Below are positions 1 through 11,489 of a stretch of 64,000 nucleotides of DNA, piece after piece. Source of the DNA: Micropterix aruncella (lineage: Eukaryota; Arthropoda; Insecta; Lepidoptera; Micropterigidae); contig OX155980.1 of assembly GCA_944548615.1 (NCBI GenBank), forward strand, positions 37,020,381 through 37,084,380, in the 5' to 3' direction. Every line of letters starts with the position of its first letter. Position 1 is the first letter of the stretch. Below the pieces are notes generated by a model that worked only from the letters and a program-made list of their open reading frames with translations, did not search any database and was not told the origin of the DNA. A program made the translations under genes and the position numbers.

Positions 1-326
1 AGATAGAATGCCATCTATTAGTTTATACAAACTTTAAAGTGCGTTATTATTACCTATTGAAACCTATATACCAAATTAAAAATTGATGTCTTTATGTAAA
101 TAATATTGAAATAATAAAAACTATGATTTCAAAATTAATTTGTTATTATACTATTATTGTATACAGTATAGGCGTGTTTCGTGCGCCATCTACAACAGTG
201 CGCCGCCATACTGTTATGCAACAAAAGTTGCCATATTGAACATAATAATAGAAGATAAATCAAGAAGATTGCGTTTTGTAGTAAAATCCTGGTTGCAAAA
301 TCGTAGTACGACGTTGACCAGTCTAA

Positions 327-1133
<807 letters not shown>

Positions 1134-1253
1134 GAGAAACGTCCGTGGTTGCGTTGAAATACTGGTTCCCGTCAGATCACCGAAGTTGAGCAATGTTGGG
1201 CGCGGTCAGTACTTGAATGGGTGACCGCCTAAGTACTATCACGTGATGTTATA
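1134..1253 (+). pseudogene. 5S rRNA-derived sequence (pseudogene or SINE3-type head)
   Basis: The segment aligns over its full length with the insect 5S rRNA layout. It contains the internal promoter/loop words GATCACCGAAGTTGAGCAA, GGGCGCGGTCAGTACTTGAA and TGGGTGACCGCCTAAGTAC, and ends CACGTGATGTTAT. Several positions differ from a functional 5S gene, for example in the 5' stem and in CGCCTAAGTACTATC. It stands alone in an intron and not in a tandem array. A tail rich in A runs (AAAAAAATACAAAAAAAAG) follows about 60 bp later, which would also suit a 5S-derived SINE. I favour a retroposed pseudogene or SINE over a working gene. Confidence 0.75.
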
Positions 1254-1640
1254 AGAAGCCGACAGCCTGTAACATATGACTTTAAGGTAGGCCATTGCGT
1301 AAGGTGTAAAAACGTATTAAAAAAATACAAAAAAAAGAATGCTTACAAGACCTGTTCCAAGACCCAAGACAGATAGCCTATCTAGCCTCCAACCATTTAC
1401 TTAGGATTTTAAGAGATATTGCAGGTTCAAATGCCTCTCCAGATTTAAGACCTGACAGATGAGGTAACCTGTAGGTTACTGAGCTAACCTGTACGTAGAT
1501 CAGATATCCATAAGAGAGCTTAGATCAAGGTTGGTACACCTGCAGCCATGACAAAGTCTTCTCCATTAACCACAAAGTAAATAATCTCAATGACTCCTGC
1601 CTAAAAGGATTAAATCAGTATACAGTCTGTTCTTTTCTAA

Positions 1641-2065
1641 CAGTATTTTTTATTTTTTATTTATTTATTTATTTATTTCATAAGCAAATCAACATAACAG
1701 TTTATACCAATCCGTTGATATGCAATATACGCATAAATATAAAAAAATTATAGAATTCTTACAAGTACATACACAACATGTTTAAATAAGCATTAAATAC
1801 AAATACAGGCATTAAGAAGAGAAAAACTTACAAACTTACAGTACATAAAGAGTGAAAACAATTTATCTTATTCTGACATAAACAAGTAGCGCAATGCCCA
1901 CACCTTGAAGAGATGCGGGCTCGCTGTAAAAATATCAAAGTCTGACGCTATCGAACATACCGCATTTATGTGCCGCAAAGCTCAGGTAAGCAAACTCCAT
2001 CGACTTAGGTTGGTGTGCAAAGACGGCTCCGCAAATAGATTATGAGTGCGAGCACTATTCAAACT
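1641..2065 (-). mobile_element. 5'-truncated LINE, C-terminal end of ORF2 plus tail
   Basis: Read on the minus strand, 2065-1868 encodes the conserved far C-terminus of CR1/Jockey-type ORF2 proteins: an R-T-H-N block, then SIASDFDIFTASPHLFK and a stop at 1868-1870. One further in-frame stop interrupts it. The minus strand then runs into a TAAA-type tail (TTTATTTATTTATTTATTT on +, about 1645-1677), as expected for a LINE 3' end. It lies in the first TTC39 intron, antisense to the gene. Confidence 0.55.
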
Positions 2066-2960
2066 CTGTCAGGATAGACAATGTAAAAATCCATAGACAA
2101 GAAAACTATTAACTGCGGGTTGATTTTCTTTTGTTTTAAAACCTAAAAGAAATGTAAGTTTGACATGTTCTAGAAAAAACTTTTGTAGACAGACTGTCGT
2201 ACAATGCAATTAAGTATTTTTAAAATGGTATTGTTGGCCTACTTTAGAAAAGTTTCTATATTTTGTTTCACTTTTATCATTTTCTATTCCCACAATTCTA
2301 GCAGTAGGTTGAAATGTTTTGGCACAATAATGTAGAGCAGAATTTTTTATTCATAGTAGTTTAATTCTTATTCATGTTTTCTAAAGTGTTGTAAAAACTA
2401 ACAAGACATTTTTTCAAAACCTTATAAATCTCGGGTAATAGGTATTTTTTGATGAATTTTGAGATAGTTTATGCTGACAGAGTTTGATCATGTTGAAAAA
2501 GAAGAGACTGTACCTCGCGAAAAATCGGACTTTTCCCACATCTATAGTAATAAACCTTAGAAAATAATTTCAGATATGCTTTTTAGTTTTTCCTGTAACT
2601 ATACATCAATCTGGTTTTGTTTATTCAAATTAGGAGGTTTGGATAATGAAAATACTTTTATATCCATGGTATTTCTTAGTTATTTTTTTAAAGTTGTAAC
2701 ATAATACGAATCTTAATTCAGTGATCAAATATGTGTTCTATTCTACACCTTAAGTTAATGCAATAGTAAACCTTTATTATGGATTTTTCTAAGTAACAAA
2801 AAAAATATATACCTATTTGTAATTAAAAATATATAAACTTAATTATGAAGTAGACACTCTCTAACAGACACTAAACAATGTTATTTTTTACTAGCATATA
2901 AAATAAGGTCGAAAATTAGAAGAACCTTAAAATAAATATTTATTTATTGTTTGTTTTTAG
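2066..2960. other. Intron sequence, nothing recognised
   Basis: AT-rich remainder of the first TTC39 intron. No coding or repeat structure was identified. Confidence 0.55.
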
Positions 2961-3122
2961 GAATTCGGTCTGGAATCTCTGATGGAGGGTCTCAAAGTGA
3001 ATGGAATGCGACAATGTCTTTGCATCATGACACTTTTGGGGTATCATCTGTTTGCGTGTCATTTCTTGGGATCTCAAGGAGATTACAGATTTTGTGAAGC
3101 GATCCTACAAAAACTACTCAAG
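2961..3122 (+). CDS. TTC39: TTC39-family protein, exon
   Basis: A 54-codon exon in phase 0, flanked by acceptor TTGTTTTTAG and donor AAG|GTGAAT. It encodes EFGLESLMEGLKVNGMRQ, then LTLL-like helices (IMTLLGYHLFACHFLG) and GDYRFCEAILQKLLK. This matches the start of the helical/TPR core of TTC39 proteins, directly after the FVGFSGN block of the previous exon. Confidence 0.9.
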
Positions 3123-3516
3123 GTGAATATCTGTTTCTATTGGTTTGCGAAATCTCTGGGATGCATGGTCATAGTTGTTAAGATACTAAATTGGAATAAT
3201 TGTATAGTTGGGACAAGATTTTTTGCTGATTCGAATGGCTTTAACCCGCGATGACCTCCTCTGACGAATTACTCTTAACGTCTCAAAATTTTACACCATT
3301 TTTTGATTGGGGGTTCATTTATTTTTCTGTTACTGTAGCGTTGTTGGATGTAGGGGTGTAGGGTGACTAGACCCACTGGCCGACCTCACAATAAAGTGAA
3401 AAAGGCCACTCCATCAAGCAGGGGGGGAGGGGGGTACGGGAGTGGCTGTGTGGTGCACTGCATTATCTACCTTCATAAAAAATATTGACTGAATTATATT
3501 TTGGTTTTGTTTTCAG

Positions 3517-3680
3517 GATTACCCAAATGGAGTGTGGTTTCTTTTCTTCAGAGCTCGTCTCGAGTTCATGAAGGGCAATTTGGAAGAAGCCAAAACCTGG
3601 TACAGGAAATCCATTGACAGCCAGAATGTGTGGTCCCAGTTTCACCACATGGGCTTCTGGGAACTTTTGTGGATTAATGG
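3517..3680 (+). CDS. TTC39: TTC39-family protein, exon
   Basis: The exon follows acceptor TTTTGTTTTCAG. It reads DYPNGVWFLFFRARLEFMKG, then NLEEAKTWYRKSIDSQNVW and FHHMGFWELLWINGx, a TPR helix pair typical of the family (helix A GVWFLFFRARLE, helix B LEEAKTWYRKSI). It leaves two bases of a split codon before donor GTAATT, and exon 5899 supplies the third base, giving Gly. Intron 2 (3123-3516) is short and holds only a G-rich stretch near 3421-3438. Confidence 0.9.
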
Positions 3681-3699
3681 GTAATTCAGCAAGGGCTTG

Positions 3700-4190
3700 C
3701 AAACATTTTTCATTTAAAAAGATTTTTTGACATACACTTGAGAGCAAGCCAAATCGAGCCACCGCTTTTTTGACGTAAATATCCATAAGTTCGGTATGGT
3801 AACCAGATAAAATGATACGATGCACTAAGATTTTGCTTCACTGTATTTGTGTGAATAACAAACGAACCTGCTATATCCAAATAGTGTTGTATCACTTGTA
3901 TCACTCCGGTTCCCACTTACTTTAATAATTTGGTACCTATTTTTCAGATAGGATTCTGGTAATTTTAATCCTTTATTACGGATCCCATATTGTTCAAGTT
4001 GGCTTAGAAGAATGTTGTGGTTTACGCAGTCGATGCTTCTGAAAGGTCACAAAATAGACACCTAGATCCGTTATAGAAGTATATCATCTGTTTAAAATTT
4101 CATGAATTAACTTAGAAGCTGCATTGGCAGTTGATAATCCAGCCTTAAATCTGGATTCAAGTAATAATGTTAAAGAAGCTAATGAGGTGT
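3700..4190 (-). mobile_element. Degraded LINE reverse-transcriptase fragment
   Basis: Minus-strand translation across several frameshifts gives the order expected in a non-LTR RT. SRFKAGLSTANAASKLIHEI corresponds to the FGFR..RST motif. It is followed by the CDLSEA.. block (first catalytic Asp region) and then LSQLEQYGIR and ESYLKNRYQIIK. The fragment is CR1/Jockey-like, truncated at both ends, and sits antisense in TTC39 intron 3. Confidence 0.6.
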
Positions 4191-5898
4191 TTTAAAATTG
4201 TTTTTTGAAATATATTACTAAAGAATCAAAATTGGCCTGGCCTATTGTGATCAATACTTTAGCAACATCTTTTTTTATATACCAGCTCTACCAGTAATAT
4301 ATAATACATTGGATCTAAACAAAAGCCTTGTATTATTGTCCTATATGCCATTTTTTTGACACTGGGCACTTTGAACTTGGATAACCTTGATTTTTGTTGG
4401 AATTTAAAATTTTAATTCAATGCCTCGTTATTTCTTAGTTAAAAAAAATAGCAGTTATTCATTTGTCTTTCTGTCGTTTGTTATTGCTCTGATATTTTCA
4501 TGTGTGCAATCATGAAAAGGTAGATAATTAGCATTATTTTCAAATATGAGTCAAGTGCCGGTATTATCCATTTGTGGCACAATAGTTAATGTAAATGTGT
4601 AAATTAATTTTATCATGCTATTCGAAAAAGATGACATTGCATTCATATTTAAAGCTCAAACAAAATGTCACACTTGCAGAAAAACATCCTGTATTTTTTC
4701 TTTAATACATAGAACAATAATAGAACAACATAGAACCTCACAAGTTGCACAGGGAGATTTGCCTTGCCATTCAAAATTCTCTCCACCTATGCATTTACAG
4801 GCAATATATTTTCAGTGTGTGTCTGTGTCTATTAAATATTCTTTTCCTTGAGAGTACGACTTTCGTACCCACACTGAATAAAATTCTCTTTAGGTCATCA
4901 GCGCTGACTCATGGAATGCTGTCCCAAATTTCATTGGCTATATCAACCTTCATTGGTTTAGTAATTTCATATGCATATGTGACCTGTTAAATTCTGAGTC
5001 GGTGTCGTTAGGCTTTTAATAGATCGCTAAATATAAAATTATATCCAGTCTTCGTCTTAACGTATACTTACTGATTAACCACTCATTGGACACTGTGTAG
5101 CTACTGTTGCAGGTGAATAGAGTTGAAGCAACTGCTCCGTAACGACGGTGTCCCAATGAAACAGTTATCGTTTTGTTTTTATCTATTATGTCTTCCTGTC
5201 CTTCGGTTTTGATACAAAGATATGAACTTACTGGTTTTTTGGTTACACCCATTGTACTGCTGATGGACCTCAATTATATCCTATCCATGACCTGCTTCAG
5301 GCAATTGACGTTTAGAGGGCCTCCTTCCAATAAAATCAAATTCAAATCCTTTATTGTTTCAAAAATCATTAGAAATATTAAGTAGCAAAACTTAACCCAA
5401 CATAACTGGGTTGCACGAGACGTCCTCACTAAGGTATACTCATGTAGGGATATTTGAATTCTGCCTAATATTCAAAGTAATAAGTAAAAAATTACATGAT
5501 ATTAATTTAAAATTATCAACACTACGATACTATAATTAATATTCCAAAAATCAACAAAATCAGTATACTAATAAGAAATTAATTAAAACTATTGACTTCT
5601 ATAGAAATATTTATGCATTTTAAAAATTTACTGCAAATCACTAATGGCGGATAAGCAAATGATATGTGATCGCTTTTATTTACATTATCCAATTGAACAT
5701 AAGTATTTTTTTACCCTTTAAAATTTAACATCCAGTGGGGCCATACTCTAAAGCTTAACAATATTGATTTAATGGTGAATATAATATACTCGATTTATCT
5801 GCTCGCAAGAGTCCCTTAAGAAAATCTTGATGAAATCTATCTTTCTTTTGAATAGTTGAAAACAGACTATGACAAATGTTCGATTAAATCTTTCTCAG
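4191..5898. other. Intron 3 remainder, nothing firm
   Basis: AT-rich intron sequence. Near 5330-5360 the words TCAAATTCAAATCCTTTATTG resemble minus-strand LINE 3' ends, but no coding part accompanies them. Confidence 0.45.
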
Positions 5899-6060
5899 GT
5901 TGCAGCAAAATTGGCGAGAATCTGCACTTTACTCCACCAAGCTTCTGGATTCGAGTGTTTGGTCGAGAACCATTTATTCCTACCAGAAGGCCGCCATGTA
6001 TTTGGAAATGAGGAATGAACTCACCCATTCGGAAATAAGAATGTGCCATGACCTTATGCA
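5899..6060 (+). CDS. TTC39: TTC39-family protein, exon
   Basis: The exon runs from acceptor TTTCTCAG to donor CA|GTTAGT (162 nt, entering with one base and leaving with two). It encodes LQQNWRESALYSTKLLDSS, VWSRTIYSYQKAAMYLEMR and a Ser-Glu-x-Arg-Met-Cys-His-Asp-Leu-Met end. The SVWSRTIYSYQKAAM block matches the WS+..Y.+QKAA TPR signature of TTC39 proteins. The frame continues into exon 14447 through a shared Gln codon. Confidence 0.9.
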
Positions 6061-6950
6061 GTTAGTATATTCTTTGTATGTACTTTTCCTAAATGCCCGA
6101 AAACGAAAGCAATTTCCTGTGTTATCACCAGAGTCCAATGAAATTGCAGTGTATTGGTATGCAAAACTTCTGGTATACATAAAGGTTTCATAGATATAAA
6201 TGGCATTCCTTTTCATAATTGGCGTGGCATTCATTGATAAGCGATTCTGTACATGTTATTTTAGCAATCTTCTCTTATGAAATCAATTCTAATTATCCTG
6301 CTCACACACCAGTGTGATAATGACAAATCTTCCAACAGAAATTCAAATGCCAAAATCTTTCCGACAAATGATTTCCTGAAATATACAAGGGCTCACTAAT
6401 ATTTCAATTTTTCATTTTTTTTTCAATTTCAATTTATTTCCAAAAAATCTTAACAGATTGTAGAAACTTAATATTTATGTACATTTAAATTACAGTATAT
6501 TAGTTCGTTTTTACAATATTTAAATTTATCACCACGTACATACAGTTACTTCATTGTTGCTTTTAGGGCATCCAAATCATTTTAAAGATTTATTTACTAA
6601 AACCACAAATTAAAATAATTGATAAAAATAATCAAGAAATTAAAATCAGAAAAAGTCAGAATAATTAAAAAATGCTACTTAAAATTGTCAAAAAAATGAC
6701 CAAAAAATTTGAAAAATTATTTAAAATTAACAAACTCATCGATCGAGTAAAAAGCTTTGTCTAATAAGAATTCTTTAAGTAACTTTTTGAATAAGCTTTC
6801 CACTTGAATAGTTTTTAAACTTTCGGGTAGCCTGTTAAAGTAATATGGCCCTGAGTATTTTTTGTCTTGCCTTGCTGTGTTTAGTTTAATACATGGTATA
6901 AAAATGTTTAATTTATTTCTCGTATTTTTAGTATGTGTATCTGAAAACTT

Positions 6951-9659
6951 TTAATAATGTGTTTCTTTATTCTTAAAAAACTCAGTTAGTAACTTAAAGA
7001 GATAGAGTGAGGTTAAGGTGAGGATTCTTAGCCTTTTAAAAATGGGTCGACATGACTCTTCCCTTTTCACCTTTGCAATTATTCGCACTGCTCTCTTTTG
7101 GAGTATAAATATGGGTTCCCTATGACAAGCATAACAATTTCCCCAGATCGTAATGGCATAACTTAGGATAGCTTCAATATAGCTGAAATAAACATTTCTT
7201 GTTTGCAATTCATCCAAAGACCTTCTTACAATACTTAAAGCATAACATGCCCGACTTAACCTACTTTCGAGGTTTTCACAGTGAAAGTTCCATTTTAAAA
7301 GTTCGTTGACATGAACACCTAAAAATCTAGTGCAATGAGTTTGAGGAATGGCAGTGTTATTTATTGAAAGTATTATTGGCGAACCTTTATTCCGATTTCG
7401 ATGATTTGTAAAATGTATGAAGTTACTTTTAGACGCATTTAGTGTGAGGTTGTTGCTCTCAAACCAACTATTTAGTTTGAATAGATTAATTTTAACTTTA
7501 ATCAATAATTCTTCCATATCTTTACCGGCAACAATTAAACTAGTGTCGTCAGCAAACATCGTTACATTTATATCGTTGAAATACATTGGTAAATCATTTA
7601 CATATACTAAAAATAGAATAGGGCCCAAAATGGAACCCTGCGGGACTCCAAGTTTATTAGTTAAAGGGATCGAACAGTGTTTTGTAATGTTTTGATTTTG
7701 AAATTGTGTAATTTCCACTATTTGCGTCCTATTTGTTAAATATGAATCAAACCATTTTAAGCAGTCTCCCCTGACTCCATAATGATTTAGTTTGTTTAGT
7801 AAAATATCATGCCTAACGCAATCAAATGCCTTACTCAAATCGCAAAAAATACCTAAGGTGTAGTACTTGTCCATTAGTTTGTCATTTATATAAGATATGA
7901 AATCCTCGATAGCTTTAGTAGTGGACTTGTTTCGTCTATATCCAAATTGTCTTTCACTAAGAATATTGTTTGCATCAAAAAACGCAATTAATCTATTTTT
8001 AATTATAGTCTCTATGATTTTTGAGAAAGAAGACAAAATTGCAATTGGTCTAAAATTTCCAGTTTCAGTTCTTGCGCCTGCTTTATAGAGTGGAATCACT
8101 TTTGATAATTTTAACTCTTCGGGAAAAACACCACTTTCTATAGAGGCATTTATAGCCTGCGTTAAGGGGTTTTTAATGTAATCTATTGCCCTATTTACAA
8201 CAAACATTGGAATTTCATCCGTCCCTGCAGAATGACTCTTGTTCAATTTTTTTACTATATTTTCTATTTCCCTACTAGTGACGGGTTTCATAAATATTGA
8301 ATTTGGATTTTGTCTTGCATTTGATAAGTAGAAACGAAATTCATTATTGTTACATTGAGCCTTGTTTATTTTCGTTGGATAATTTACAAAATATTTATTA
8401 AATTCATTTGCTACATGTTCAGGATTTTTTATTGTAATTTTGTCCTCCGTGTATATTTCGAAATTGACTTTTGGTTTGTTGTTTCTGTTTGTGTTAAGGT
8501 TTACAATATTCCAAATTGCTTTACTTTTATTTTTTTGTTCATCGATGTATTTTTTTGTTGCCATTCTCCGTGCCTGCTTTATGACTTTTTTTAGTCTATT
8601 TTTATATTGTTTGCAGTGGTCTCTTGCATTCTGATCTCGTTTATTTTTTCTTAATAAAAAATATAAATTTCGTTTATTTTTACATGACACTTTAATACCC
8701 TTCGTTATCCATTTCAGTTTTAAATTTGATTTTAAATTCACATTTTTATGTTTGAAAGTATTATCAAAAACATCTTTTATAGTTTTCAAAAAACTAGAAA
8801 ACCAGTTAGATTTGTCAGTGTTCTGATCGAAAATTCCATTCCAATCTAATTTTGATAAATGTTCATTAAAATCCAACTGAGATTTATTAGGAAAAATCCT
8901 TTTCCGCGTCTTTAAAAAACATTTTTTAAATATTTTTTTACCTTCATTGAAAATTTTCATGGATATGGCCTCATGATCGGATATTCCGAGTGACTCTATT
9001 TTACTTTCGTATAAATGTAATGGTAAGTTTGGAAATATGTTGTCTATCAACGTACTAGTAGTAAGTGTAACTCGGGTTGGTGAATTGATTGTGATTTCCA
9101 TGCGATATTGAGCTAGAATTGATTTTAATCTTCTGACACTACTTTTATTTTCCATTAGGTTAATATTATGATCTGTGGCTATTATTACCCTTTTGAAGAA
9201 TAATATTTCCAGAATCATACTTAATTTATTAAAAAACAAGTCTATGTCTCCATTAGGTACCCTATAGATACAGAGAATAATTAAATCATTTGATTTCAAG
9301 TTAATTCCACAGCATTCGAAATGACGTTCTACTGAAATGTTTTGAAATATATTATAGTGATTTGTTATATCATCAAATGGTATATCCTGTTTTATGTATA
9401 TCGCCACTCCGCCGTGTGAATAAACATTTCGACAGTACTTTGTCGCTAGAATAAATTCGTCGTGAATGCTTTCGAGTTCGCATCCTCCTGTTACCCAGTG
9501 TTCGCAGATACAAACTATCCTAATTTCCGGTTTCTCATTTAGATATACCTCTAATTCATCACGCCCTGTGCTTAAGCATTGAATATTTAGATACAGTAAT
9601 TTAAAGTTTTGGTTGACCCTTAGCTCTTTGTTACAAGACCTATCTATAAAAAAGTAATC
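6951..9659 (-). CDS. LINE ORF2: APE endonuclease and reverse transcriptase
   Basis: An open frame of about 900 codons without a stop. The N-terminal endonuclease shows LYLNIQCLS, ICEHWV, HGGVAIYI, a Thr-Asp-His-Asn-Ile-Asn stretch and SDHEAI. The RT shows KVIPLYKAGARTETGNFRPI, FGYRRNKSTTKAI, CDLSKAFDCVRHDILLNKL, GVPQGSILGPILFLVYVNDL and the catalytic FADD. The first ATG/GTG/TTG-type codon in frame lies at 9407. The open frame and endonuclease motif I (NIQCL) extend to 9659 or beyond, overlapping the end of ORF1, so the real start is upstream and translation may depend on the overlap. It would act in target-primed reverse transcription. Confidence 0.88.
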   Translation of the reverse strand, partial: DYFFIDRSCNKELRVNQNFKLLYLNIQCLSTGRDELEVYLNEKPEIRIVCICEHWVTGGCELESIHDEFILATKYCRNVYSHGGVAIYIKQDIPFDDITNHYNIFQNISVERHFECCGINLKSNDLIILCIYRVPNGDIDLFFNKLSMILEILFFKRVIIATDHNINLMENKSSVRRLKSILAQYRMEITINSPTRVTLTTSTLIDNIFPNLPLHLYESKIESLGISDHEAISMKIFNEGKKIFKKCFLKTRKRIFPNKSQLDFNEHLSKLDWNGIFDQNTDKSNWFSSFLKTIKDVFDNTFKHKNVNLKSNLKLKWITKGIKVSCKNKRNLYFLLRKNKRDQNARDHCKQYKNRLKKVIKQARRMATKKYIDEQKNKSKAIWNIVNLNTNRNNKPKVNFEIYTEDKITIKNPEHVANEFNKYFVNYPTKINKAQCNNNEFRFYLSNARQNPNSIFMKPVTSREIENIVKKLNKSHSAGTDEIPMFVVNRAIDYIKNPLTQAINASIESGVFPEELKLSKVIPLYKAGARTETGNFRPIAILSSFSKIIETIIKNRLIAFFDANNILSERQFGYRRNKSTTKAIEDFISYINDKLMDKYYTLGIFCDLSKAFDCVRHDILLNKLNHYGVRGDCLKWFDSYLTNRTQIVEITQFQNQNITKHCSIPLTNKLGVPQGSILGPILFLVYVNDLPMYFNDINVTMFADDTSLIVAGKDMEELLIKVKINLFKLNSWFESNNLTLNASKSNFIHFTNHRNRNKGSPIILSINNTAIPQTHCTRFLGVHVNELLKWNFHCENLESRLSRACYALSIVRRSLDELQTRNVYFSYIEAILSYAITIWGNCYACHREPIFILQKRAVRIIAKVKREESCRPIFKRLRILTLTSLYLFKLLTEFFKNKETHY

Positions 9660-11045
9660 CGTTCGGCGTCTGATTTTTTGGTCTTGAAGTAATCCGTGAT
9701 CCTTAGTTTTTTTCCAGTGCTAGGGATGTTTTTTGGCGGCCATTTGCTGAAATAATCGGGAATGAGGCGCTGACCTTTTGTGGAAGTTTTTTTCTCCAAA
9801 TCCGGTTTTTTTTCCTCTGATGCTGATTTGCAGATATTATATTGTCTTTTATTGTAGCAGTCCTTCACTTGTAGTTTATTATAGCTTAAATATGTAATTT
9901 CGTACTTGCGCATTTTAATTTCAGTAGTTATCTTCGCAGCCAGATTTCTTGTGAAAGGAATGTAAGTTACGTGGTTGTATTGATGACACAATGTGCGAAG
10001 TGCAGAATTTAATTGTTTCTCGTTCAGTGAGTTGCTAATTGGCACTTCTATAACGTATACATTCGTATTCCTGTGTGTCAATATGGCCATACCAATATCG
10101 GCTAAAAATGTTGTTGGATTTTTATTATGCGATCCAGTACTTATGATTACATGATCATTTTGATCAAAATGAGAACTCCACTTCATGTTATTCAAAATAT
10201 CTGAACTCGTTGCTTCTGGCATAATGAGAGCAAATATCTGACTTTCAATGATATTCTGTTTGAGCTTCCCGCTTACGCCCTTAATAGTTTCGTCGCCATA
10301 AATTTGAATCTTACTTTTTCCGTTTATATTATAGTTTTCTTTGTGAATTTGTGTCTCTTTAGGATTTCCTTTGCCGCAAAAATTTCTAATTCGACTGGTC
10401 GCCTCGTCAACAATAATATTCTGTTGTAATAAGGTGCATTCGAGAAAGTCCTTTCTTTTATTTTTTACTCTACTGCCTTCTGTTGTTTCATGCGCACTTT
10501 CAGATAATCGGTTTTTTTTTTGAGAATATATTTAGATCAAATTTCAAAGAGCTTTGATTTTGAATTATTTGGTTGTCCTTACCTTGTCTCAGATTCAGGC
10601 TCGTAATGTATAATTTCTTGTACTGCTGACATTTCTCATTACTAGCCGCTAGTTCTCTTAATAGGCGTGTGTTTTCCTGATTGAGGTTCTCAATTTCCTG
10701 ATGAGCTATTTGTAAATCGTGATCTAATTGCCCTATGTTTTGCGTTAAAATGGTGATATCCTCACTTGCTCCAGAGATATTGGTTAAGTTTGGAGCACTG
10801 TCACTGCGCGACAAGTTTTTCTCATTGGATAAGTTTACTCTCGCGATTTCAGCTTTCATTTTGTAATCGACTGTATTAGGCGTCGAAGTTAAATCTTTCG
10901 GTAAAAATCCTATTTTGCTTGACGGTATCTTTGAAGACTTTTGTATTTTTGTGTTTGCAATTTTGGTGTCCTTGGCAGGTTTTCTATTTTTTCCACTTGC
11001 TACACTCCTTGTCCTTCTGACATTGTTATCTTCTATATCCGACAT
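9644..11045 (-). pseudogene. LINE ORF1: coiled coil plus SGNH/esterase-like domain, one frameshift
   Basis: It starts at ATG 11045 (MSDIEDNNVRRTRS) with a basic Ser/Lys-rich N-terminus. A coiled coil follows (heptads through GQLDHDLQIAHQEIENLNQE). In the first frame it runs to a stop near 10500. The next frame is open upstream through LSESAHETTEGSRV and on to 9644, so the two parts are joined by a one-base slip in an A10 run (T run at about 10511-10520 on +). The second part holds KIQIYGDETIKGV (an SGNH block I look-alike, GDE for GDS) and VIISTGSHNKNP, then a basic tail with two PDYF/ITDYF repeats. Esterase-bearing ORF1 proteins are known from CR1-type LINEs; activity here is unproven. Confidence 0.75.
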
Positions 11046-11102
11046 TTTGGATTTTATAAAAATAGCTTCAACCTGTGACTCGATCTGTTGGCCACCCGAT
11101 TT

Positions 11103-11126
11103 GACACAGAAGGCTCCTTCTGTGTC
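11103..11126. repeat. Small inverted repeat near LINE 5' end
   Basis: GACACAGAAGG and CCTTCTGTGTC form a perfect 11-bp inverted repeat with a 2-nt loop. It lies just upstream (in element orientation) of the ORF1 start of the CR1-like LINE. Confidence 0.8.
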
Positions 11127-11489
11127 CCTTTTATATTTTATTACTAGAAAAATCAGATTCTATTAAAGAAAAATCAAAATTATGCTGCTGTCACTTTAAC
11201 TTCGTATTTAAATATCTGGAAGAACCGCATTACTACCATAAACGCCAAGATCTGACAGTTTTCCCTAAATGTGAAATATGGACCATTCGACCACACTCAT
11301 CTGCATTTGAAATGTGCTTGCTTGGAGGCAAATGTTCCCAATCTCCTGGACTGCCAAAGGCCATTCTGTAATTATTTTCATATCGTTATTTATTTATTAC
11401 ATTATTTACTATTTACGTTATTATTTAGTAGCTTGACATTTAATTGTGCTAATATGTATTTAATATTTACAAAGATGTATTCTTTCATT

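Larger units (their letters stand above)
6405..11130 (-). mobile_element. CR1-like non-LTR retrotransposon, nearly full length
   Basis: A two-ORF LINE inserted antisense in TTC39 intron 4. From 5' (right) to 3' (left) it has a short leader, ORF1 (11045-9644) with a coiled coil and an SGNH/esterase-like domain, ORF2 (about 9659-6951) with endonuclease and reverse transcriptase, and an AT-rich 3' part ending near 6405-6435 in an A/T-rich tail (TTTTCATTTTTTTTTCAATT on +). A coiled coil plus esterase in ORF1 with an APE-type endonuclease in ORF2 suits the CR1 group. ORF2 is uninterrupted, so the copy is relatively young. The outer limits are estimates. Confidence 0.85.

Noticed and set aside
1134..1253. 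A functional 5S rRNA gene
   Set aside because: Solitary, diverged in stem positions and without the expected T-run terminator directly after the coding part.
4880..5000. Possible LINE C-terminus (HSWNAVPNFIG on +)
   Set aside because: Only one weak motif, without flanking RT blocks or a tail in the right place.
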